DNA from: Collinsella aerofaciens
GTDB lineage: Bacteria; Actinomycetota; Coriobacteriia; Coriobacteriales; Coriobacteriaceae
Reading direction: 5' to 3'
Length of the DNA: 64,000 bases
NCBI RefSeq assembly: GCF_028209885.1
Contig: NZ_JAQLEM010000008.1
Span: 18,206-82,205, forward strand
This document shows positions 58,617 to 64,000 of the stretch, in pieces (position 1 is the stretch's first letter; each line of letters begins with the position of its first letter). The translations under genes were made by a program, and so were the position numbers. The notes under the pieces were generated by a model, which was not told the origin of the DNA, did not search any database, and saw only the letters and a list, made by a program, of their open reading frames with translations.

Positions 58617-59813
58617 ATGGCTCAAACAAAGCAAGGTGGTATCGCACTCAGGCAGTGGCTCCCGCTTATCGGGCTCGCCTGTTGCGCGTTCGTGTTCAAT
58701 ACGTCGGAGTTTATGCCCATCGGCCTTCTGACTGATATCGCCGCATCGTTCTCGCTCACCGAGGCCCAGGCAGGCATCATGATCTCGGTCTACGCCTGGG
58801 GCGTCATGCTGCTGTCACTGCCGCTTATGGTGTTTGCCTCGCGCTTTGAGTTCAAGCGTATGCTGCTCGGCGTGCTCGCCGTGTTTTCTCTGGGTCAGTT
58901 CCTGTCCGCTGTGGCACCGACATATCCTATCCTGGTTTGCGCACGCCTGGTGGTCGCCTGCGCGCATGCCGTGTTCTGGTCAGTCGCCTCGATTATGGCC
59001 TCGCGCCTGGTCGACACCCGCCACGGGGCGCTCGCCATCAGCATGATCGCCACGGGCTCGTCCATCGCGCAGATCTTTGGCCTGCCGATCGGCCGCGCCA
59101 TCGGGCTGGCTGTGGGCTGGCGCATGACATTCGCCGTGGTCGGGGCCTTCTCCGCCGCCGCGGTGGTGTACCAGGCCGCGGTGTTCCCGGCCATGCCGGC
59201 GAGCGAGCGCTTTACCGTCAAACAACTGCCCGAGCTGCTCAAGAACCCGTTCCTGATCGCGCTCTACGCAGTCACGGTCTTTATGGCGACCGGCTATTAC
59301 GCAAGCTACAGCTATATCGAGCCCTTTCTGGCGCAGGTCGCGCACGTCGACGCGGGCGCCATCACCATGACGCTGACGGCGTTTGGCTGCTCTGGTCTGG
59401 TGGGCAGCTGGCTGTTCGGCCGCCTGTTCGATGGGCACCGGTTCCCGTTCTTGGCTATTACGCTCTCCGGCGTGCCGGCGGCCCTGCTGCTCATGGGTCC
59501 GGCCACATCGTCGCTCGTGGCAGTGCTTGCCGTCTGCGCGCTGTGGGGCTGCTGCGCCACAGCCTTTAACGTGGCGTTTCAGGCCGAGCTCATCAAGTAC
59601 ACGCCGGCGGACTCGTCGGCCGTCGCCATGTCGATCTTCTCGGGCCTGTTTAATCTGGGTATTGGCACAGGTACCGCGATCGGCGGAGCCGTGGTTTCGG
59701 GCCCCGGTATCGCCTGGATCGGCTTCGCGGGCGGGTCAATTGCGGTCGTGGGCGTTATCCTCGCCATCACGGTGATGTTCCCAGCCATCCGTCGCGCAAA
59801 GCCTATCGCCTAA
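58617..59813 (+). CDS. MFS transporter, sugar-efflux (SotB/AraJ-like) type
   Basis: 398 residues with twelve predicted helices. FVFNTSEFMPIGLLTDIAASF and the sequence SVYAWGVMLLSLPLM near the N-terminus are characteristic of the SotB/AraJ group of drug/sugar efflux MFS proteins; the loop after helix 2 has ASRFEFKRMLLGV. The energy source is the proton gradient. Substrate unknown. The ATG at 58617 follows GGAGAGG. Confidence 0.88.
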   Translation: MAQTKQGGIALRQWLPLIGLACCAFVFNTSEFMPIGLLTDIAASFSLTEAQAGIMISVYAWGVMLLSLPLMVFASRFEFKRMLLGVLAVFSLGQFLSAVAPTYPILVCARLVVACAHAVFWSVASIMASRLVDTRHGALAISMIATGSSIAQIFGLPIGRAIGLAVGWRMTFAVVGAFSAAAVVYQAAVFPAMPASERFTVKQLPELLKNPFLIALYAVTVFMATGYYASYSYIEPFLAQVAHVDAGAITMTLTAFGCSGLVGSWLFGRLFDGHRFPFLAITLSGVPAALLLMGPATSSLVAVLAVCALWGCCATAFNVAFQAELIKYTPADSSAVAMSIFSGLFNLGIGTGTAIGGAVVSGPGIAWIGFAGGSIAVVGVILAITVMFPAIRRAKPIA

Positions 59814-59829
59814 TCACGTTCCCTCATCA

Positions 59830-59894
59830 GTTGCGGTGGAATAGTTCCTGTTTAAGGCCTCTGAAGGCCCAAGCAGGAACTATTCCACCGCAAC
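59830..59894. repeat. GCGGTGGAATAGTTCC-type palindrome, copy 3
   Basis: The best-preserved copy: GTTGCGGTGGAATAGTTCC and its perfect reverse complement GGAACTATTCCACCGCAAC as outer arms, and a GGCCT/AGGCC inner stem. 65 bp, the same length as copy 1 at 11098. It lies right after the MFS gene and may end its transcript. Confidence 0.85.
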
Positions 59895-59966
59895 TTATTT
59901 TGGGGAAGAGGATACAAGCCGGGCATACAATGGATGTCGTTGTGTTGAGCTTACCGGGAGGTTGCT

Positions 59967-61343
59967 ATGTGGGCATACGAGACGACGTTCTATCAGATCT
60001 ATCCGCTGGGCTTCTGCGGAGCTCCGCGCGAAAACGCCGCGCCCGTTGCCGAGGATGAGCTTACCCAGGCCGCCAACGTTGCTCCTAACCCCGATGCGCC
60101 CATCATGAAGATCGCCCAGTGGGCCGACTACCTGCAGGAACTCGGCGTTGGCGCCGTGCTCATCAACCCGCCGCTTGAGTCCGATAGCCATGGCTACGAC
60201 ACGCGCAGTCTGCGCCATATCGACCGCCGCCTGGGTGGGGATGCCGACTTTGCCGCCGTGTGCGAGACGCTGCACGCCCATGGCATCCGCGTGGTGCTCG
60301 ATGCCGTCTTCAACCACGTCGGTCGCGGCTTTTGGGCCTTCCGCGATGTGCAGGAGCGCAAGTGGGACTCGCCCTACAAGGACTGGTTCCACATCAGCTT
60401 TGACGGCGATTCTTGCTATGGCGACGGCTTTTGGTACGAGGGCTGGGAAGGCCATTTTGAGCTTGTGAAGCTCAACCTGCAAAATCCCGCTGTGGTCGAT
60501 TACCTGCTCGAGTCCGTGCGCCGTTGGGCCGACGTCTTTGGCGTCGACGGCCTGCGCCTGGACGTTGCCTATATGCTTGACCGCGACTTTATGCGCCGCC
60601 TACACTCCTTTACCCGTGAGCTCAAGCCCGGCTTTGTGCTCATCGGCGAGACGCTTCACGGCGACTACAACCAGATCGTCAACGACGAGATGCTCGACTC
60701 CTGCACCAACTACGAGTGCTACAAGGGCCTGTACTCCAGCTTTAACTCGGTCAACATGTTCGAGATCGCCCATTCGCTGCACCGTCAGTTTGGCGGCGAC
60801 CCCTGGTGCATCTACCGCGGCAAACATCTGCTGTCGTTTGTCGACAACCACGATGTGCCGCGCCTGGCAAGCATCCTCACCGACAAGTCCTGTCTGCGTC
60901 CCGCCTACGGCATGCTCTTTGGCATGCCGGGCATCCCGTGCGTCTACTATGGCAGCGAGTGGGGAATTGCTGGCGAAAAGGGCGGCCCCGATGGCGACTG
61001 GGCGCTGCGCCCTGCGCTCGATGAGCCTGCGCCCAATGAGCTGACGGCGTTCATCACGCAACTCGCACACCTTCGCTCGGCCGATGACGCGGCGGCCCGT
61101 GCTCTCAACTACGGTGCCTATCGCAACGTGGTGATCCAGAACAAGCAGCTGCTGTTCGAGCGCGCCTGTGACGACGCGACGGTGCTCGTGGCGGTGAACG
61201 CCGTGGGCGAGCCTTACACCTTTGGCGCCGGCGAGCTCAACGGGTCCTTCGTCGACCTGCTTGCCGACGATGCGCCCACGGTCGAGCTGACGGGCACCCT
61301 TGAACTTGCACCCTACGAGGTGCGCTATCTGTTGAGAGCCTAG
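59967..61343 (+). CDS. GH13 alpha-amylase-family glycosidase
   Basis: 458 residues, no signal peptide, so cytoplasmic. The four GH13 regions are seen: VVLDAVFNHVG near residue 110, GLRLDVAY with the nucleophile Asp near residue 195, LIGETLHG with the acid Glu near residue 225, and FVDNHDVPR near residue 293. No N-terminal starch-binding or neopullulanase-type domain is evident. It probably degrades maltodextrins inside the cell; exact specificity is open. GGGAGG precedes the ATG. It ends 3 bases before the next gene. Confidence 0.9.
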   Translation: MWAYETTFYQIYPLGFCGAPRENAAPVAEDELTQAANVAPNPDAPIMKIAQWADYLQELGVGAVLINPPLESDSHGYDTRSLRHIDRRLGGDADFAAVCETLHAHGIRVVLDAVFNHVGRGFWAFRDVQERKWDSPYKDWFHISFDGDSCYGDGFWYEGWEGHFELVKLNLQNPAVVDYLLESVRRWADVFGVDGLRLDVAYMLDRDFMRRLHSFTRELKPGFVLIGETLHGDYNQIVNDEMLDSCTNYECYKGLYSSFNSVNMFEIAHSLHRQFGGDPWCIYRGKHLLSFVDNHDVPRLASILTDKSCLRPAYGMLFGMPGIPCVYYGSEWGIAGEKGGPDGDWALRPALDEPAPNELTAFITQLAHLRSADDAAARALNYGAYRNVVIQNKQLLFERACDDATVLVAVNAVGEPYTFGAGELNGSFVDLLADDAPTVELTGTLELAPYEVRYLLRA

Positions 61344-61346
61344 CCC

Positions 61347-61910
61347 ATGGCCGCATCTGACAAGGGCTACCAACATATTGAGCATGGGTTTGAGCCCGTG
61401 TTCGACCAGCACTCGCGCGTTTTGGTGCTCGGGTCGTTTCCCTCGGTGCTTTCGCGCGCCAATGCCTTTTATTACGGCAACCCTCAGAATCGCTTTTGGC
61501 GTGTGGTGGCCGCGTGCCTCGGTGTGCCTGTTCCGCCCAACGAGGGCGATTCTTTGGCAAGCGGTGAGCCCGCGACGCTCGATGCCTCCATTGCCGTCAA
61601 GCGGGTCATGCTGCTTAACGGCGGCGTAGCCCTGTGGGATGTGATCGAGAGTTGTGACATTAAGGGCTCGAGCGACGCGAGCATTCGCAACGTTGTGCCG
61701 GCACATATCGAGCGCATTACCGATGCCGCGCCGATTGAGGTCGTTGTCTGTAACGGCGGCACGGCAGGGCGACTCTACAAACGCTACTTGCAAGATCGGA
61801 CGGGGCTGCCTGCCATCGTCCTGCCCTCGACAAGTCCCGCCAATGCCGCCTGGCGCCTGGAGCGTCTTGTTGAGCGTTGGCACGAAGCCGTTGACTGGGC
61901 TGTTATTTAA
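61347..61910 (+). CDS. DNA-deoxyinosine glycosylase (uracil-DNA-glycosylase superfamily)
   Basis: 187 residues. The start EHGFEPVFDQHSRVLVLGSFPS, the NPQNRFWRVVA motif and the C-terminal VLPSTSPANAAW motif fit the family 6 (HDG) branch of the UDG superfamily, which excises hypoxanthine from DNA. It begins 3 bases after the GH13 gene, so expression is coupled although the roles are unrelated. Confidence 0.88.
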   Translation: MAASDKGYQHIEHGFEPVFDQHSRVLVLGSFPSVLSRANAFYYGNPQNRFWRVVAACLGVPVPPNEGDSLASGEPATLDASIAVKRVMLLNGGVALWDVIESCDIKGSSDASIRNVVPAHIERITDAAPIEVVVCNGGTAGRLYKRYLQDRTGLPAIVLPSTSPANAAWRLERLVERWHEAVDWAVI

Positions 61911-61911
61911 T

Positions 61912-62574
61912 TTAGATTTTTGTTTGAGCGTGGGCGCCCAGACGTTTCAGAACGCCTCGCCAGATCGGCGCGGGCACGGCTGGCTCGGCGCAAACCATGC
62001 CGTCGGTGTCGACGTTGGCGGCATTGCCGCCGCCAAGTCGCTGTGCATGCTCGACGGAGCAGCCCATGCGCACAGCGCCCACAAGCTTATCTATCGCTTC
62101 CGAAAACGGTCGGCGCAAAAGTCCCATGCGCGGAGAATGACGAAGCGCCGCGAAGCCGCTGCCGGCACAGATGACAACGCCTCCACACCACAATTGGTCA
62201 TGGCGCTCACATGCCTTGTGCAGGCGAACGGCGGTCCCACGCGCCTGCTCAGTGCCCTCTCGTGCGGCTCGAATTGCGGCATAGACGCGCGTTCCCGTAC
62301 CGCCAAAGCGCTCAAGCGCCTGCTCGATAGCTGTCAACGTCTCATCGTCAGCCACATCTTCAATGGCCAGCACGATGCCATCGGCAACGCTGCCGGCGTC
62401 ATTTGCCTTCAAGTCGACCGGGCGGGGGAGTGCGGTGCCGGAAAGCTGTGCATAGGCGGCGATGGCATCCTGCAGGTCCCAGAGCAAAAACTCAAGATCG
62501 GCACTATTGGGAATGCTGATATACGCAATGGTTTGCAGCGTTTTTGGTACATCGCTGCGCGCGGTCGGCTCCAT
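61912..62574 (-). CDS. Hypothetical protein of unknown family
   Basis: 220 residues, soluble, no signal peptide, acidic N-terminal half. I do not recognise a domain. Visible features are an IAYISIPNSADLEFLLWDLQDAI start in parts, a central LWCGGVVICAGSG segment that could be a strand and loop of a Rossmann-like core, and a conserved-looking RMGLLRRPFSEAIDKLVGAV stretch. It is convergent with the glycosylase gene (2 bases between them) and starts 93 bases from the aminotransferase start, on the opposite strand. Codon use fits the genome, so it is likely a real gene. Confidence 0.6.
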   Translation of the reverse strand: MEPTARSDVPKTLQTIAYISIPNSADLEFLLWDLQDAIAAYAQLSGTALPRPVDLKANDAGSVADGIVLAIEDVADDETLTAIEQALERFGGTGTRVYAAIRAAREGTEQARGTAVRLHKACERHDQLWCGGVVICAGSGFAALRHSPRMGLLRRPFSEAIDKLVGAVRMGCSVEHAQRLGGGNAANVDTDGMVCAEPAVPAPIWRGVLKRLGAHAQTKI

Positions 62575-62667
62575 GCTGCCTCCTTTCCGGTTGGTTTCCG
62601 TTTAGGTTACACCGTCCGGCGGCGCCCCGCCGCGCTATCCTAGTGCAACCCTTACGAAAGGAACGCC

Positions 62668-63804
62668 ATGCGACTGCCCATGAATACCTCGCTTGCCACG
62701 CTCAAGCCCTCCGGCATCCGTCGGATCAATGCGCTCGCCGCCCAGCACCCGGGGTGCATCGCGCTTGCGCTTGGCGAGCCCGATTTTCCCACGCCCGATG
62801 TGATTAGCGCCGAGGTGACCGCCGCACTGGACCGCGGTGACACGCACTATCCGCCCAACAACGGTCGCCCCGCCCTGCGTGAGGCGTTATCTGCCTACAT
62901 GGGGGATGCGGGCCTTACGTTTTCGGCCGACGAGGTCATCCTAACCGACGGTGCGACCGAGGCCCTGTCGGCAGCATTCATGGCTATGCTCAACCCCGGC
63001 GACGAGGTCATTATCCCCACGCCGGCCTTTGGCCTGTACGAGAGCATCGTCGTGGCCAACCACGCCAAGGCGGTCTTTTTGGATACGGAGCCTGCGCAAT
63101 TCCAGATTGACGAGGACGCACTTCGTGCTTGCGTGACGCCGGCGACCAAGGCCATCGTCATCTGCACGCCCAACAATCCTACGGGTTGCATCCTCAACGC
63201 GGCTTCGCTCGACGCCGTGGCGCGCGTGGCAGAGCAGGCGGGCATCTACGTGGTCTGCGACGACGTATACAACCGCCTGGTTTATGTGGATGGCTACGAG
63301 CGCTTTGCCCAGCGTCACCCGGAGCTGCGTGAACAGACGGTCATCATCGAGAGCTTCTCCAAGCCCTGGTCCATGACCGGCTGGCGCCTGGGCTGGCTCG
63401 CGGCAGCGGCACCCGTCATCGCCGAGATCGCCAAGGCTCACCAATACTTAGTATCGAGTGCCGTCTCCTTCGAAATGGACGCCGCAGCGCGAGCCCTGAC
63501 CGTCGACCCCACCCCCATGCTCGAAGTCTACCGAGCCCGCCGCGAACGCGTGCTCGCAGCCTTAAACGCCATGGGCCTCGACGTAGTTGAACCGGCGGGA
63601 GCCTTCTACGCCTTCCCCAGCATCAAACAGTACGGCCTAACCAGCGAAGCCTTCTGTATCAAAGCCATCAAAGAAGCAAACGTAGCCCTAGTCCCGGGCG
63701 ACTGCTTCGGCACCGAAGGCCACATCCGCTTAAGCTACTGCGTAAGCGATGAAAATCTGGACGAAGGCCTCCGCCGCCTGTCCGCCTTCATTTCAACTTT
63801 GTAG
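62668..63804 (+). CDS. PLP-dependent class I/II aminotransferase
   Basis: 378 residues. ALGEPDFPTPDVI, the GATEALSAAFMA loop, CTPNNPTG near residue 170, CDDVYNRLVY and the PLP-lysine motif SFSKPWSMTGWRLG near residue 235 are present, as in aspartate/PatA-type enzymes. GAAAGGA precedes the ATG. Substrate is not certain. From about 63440 onward the codon choice changes strongly (GAA, CTA, GCA, AAA instead of GAG, CTG, GCC, AAG), although the protein stays full length and normal. Confidence 0.9.
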   Translation: MRLPMNTSLATLKPSGIRRINALAAQHPGCIALALGEPDFPTPDVISAEVTAALDRGDTHYPPNNGRPALREALSAYMGDAGLTFSADEVILTDGATEALSAAFMAMLNPGDEVIIPTPAFGLYESIVVANHAKAVFLDTEPAQFQIDEDALRACVTPATKAIVICTPNNPTGCILNAASLDAVARVAEQAGIYVVCDDVYNRLVYVDGYERFAQRHPELREQTVIIESFSKPWSMTGWRLGWLAAAAPVIAEIAKAHQYLVSSAVSFEMDAAARALTVDPTPMLEVYRARRERVLAALNAMGLDVVEPAGAFYAFPSIKQYGLTSEAFCIKAIKEANVALVPGDCFGTEGHIRLSYCVSDENLDEGLRRLSAFISTL

Positions 63805-63940
63805 CCCTAAGGGATGCAACACATCAGCCCACCGACCCAAGCATTATGAGTGGGGCGCGCCGGCCAACGGAAAACCGGGCTGCCCCATAGTTGACGCAGG
63901 CCGCGCCGCCGAAGGCCAGGCGCAAGGTTTTCGTAGATTC

Positions 63941-63978
63941 CGCACGAGCCGAAGAGCACTTAATGTGCTCTTCGTGCG
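63941..63978. terminator. Nested hairpin after the aminotransferase gene
   Basis: GAAGAGCAC and GTGCTCTTC form a perfect 9-bp stem with the loop TTAAT; CGCACGA and TCGTGCG flank it and can extend it. There is no T-run. It lies 140 bases after the stop codon, so it may belong to a gene on the other side of the window edge. Confidence 0.5.
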
Positions 63979-64000
63979 AGCCAGGACTTGACCAGATCGG

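Overview
The window looks like a chromosomal stretch of a high-GC Gram-positive gut bacterium of the class Coriobacteriia, most likely Collinsella or a close relative. This is an inference from several things seen together: strong G/C third-position use, an actinobacterial-style ClpC, fused FeoA-FeoB, LysRS with a C-terminal tRNA-binding domain, a MurE-type ligase with DDPG instead of the mDAP-type DNPR motif, and Firmicutes-like neighbourhoods (veg-ispE; ispD-ispF-cysS-rlmB-yacP). There are no prophage, integrase, transposase or cas genes; almost every gene is core or ordinary accessory.

Layout. 1-9.2 kb: housekeeping block on the plus strand (MurE-type ligase end, HAD phosphatase, murI, rph, rdgB, dtd, veg, ispE, tRNA-Pro, tatA, greA, lysS). 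9.5-17.3 kb: ThrE-type amino-acid exporter, a DUF2798 membrane protein, then a giant CoA-dehydratase-activator protein and its TetR regulator with a perfect operator palindrome. 17.5-21.8 kb: clpC and pepD. 21.9-24.6 kb (minus): a hipBA-type kinase module with palindromic operators, and mntP behind a probable yybP-ykoY manganese riboswitch. 24.8-30.3 kb: disA-ispD-ispF-cysS-rlmB-yacP. 30.3-31.7 kb (minus): a one-protein HTH/HipA-like kinase with three operator copies. 31.8-37 kb: tRNA-Thr, a strictly periodic array of three 57-bp palindromes, three more tRNAs, tuf, rpmG, tRNA-Trp, secE, nusG, rplK, rplA. 37-46.7 kb (minus): metallophosphoesterase, ParB-like/BMP fusion, MscS channel, cell-wall-anchored 5'-nucleotidase, an ABC importer for a small ligand and a WYL regulator. 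47-50.3 kb: asnS, PTS EIIA, an esterase. 50.4-53.2 kb: repeat-rich leader and feoAB. 53.5-58.4 kb: PTS EIICB, RpiR regulator, GH4 phospho-glycosidase and a membrane protein. 58.6-63.8 kb: MFS transporter, GH13 glycosidase, DNA glycosylase, an orphan gene and an aminotransferase.

How the genes work together. The isoprenoid genes ispE, ispD and ispF supply the MEP pathway; murI and the MurE-type ligase feed peptidoglycan; tuf, rpmG, secE, nusG, rplK and rplA form the conserved translation/transcription cluster. The PTS EIICB, RpiR regulator and GH4 enzyme form a self-contained phospho-glucoside catabolic unit, possibly served by the EIIA encoded at 48.6-49.1 kb.

Most interesting non-coding signals: an 80-bp-period array of 57-bp palindromes (32037-32253); a family of hairpins whose loop (AAAGGGACAGG-like) is conserved while the stems differ (11061, 39781, 42797, and a longer dispersed form at 3454 and 42843); a second palindrome family built on GCGGTGGAATAGTTCC (11098, 50318, 59830); and two independent HipA-type kinase modules, each with its own repeated operator. 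All of this was read by eye; no searches or folding programs were run.
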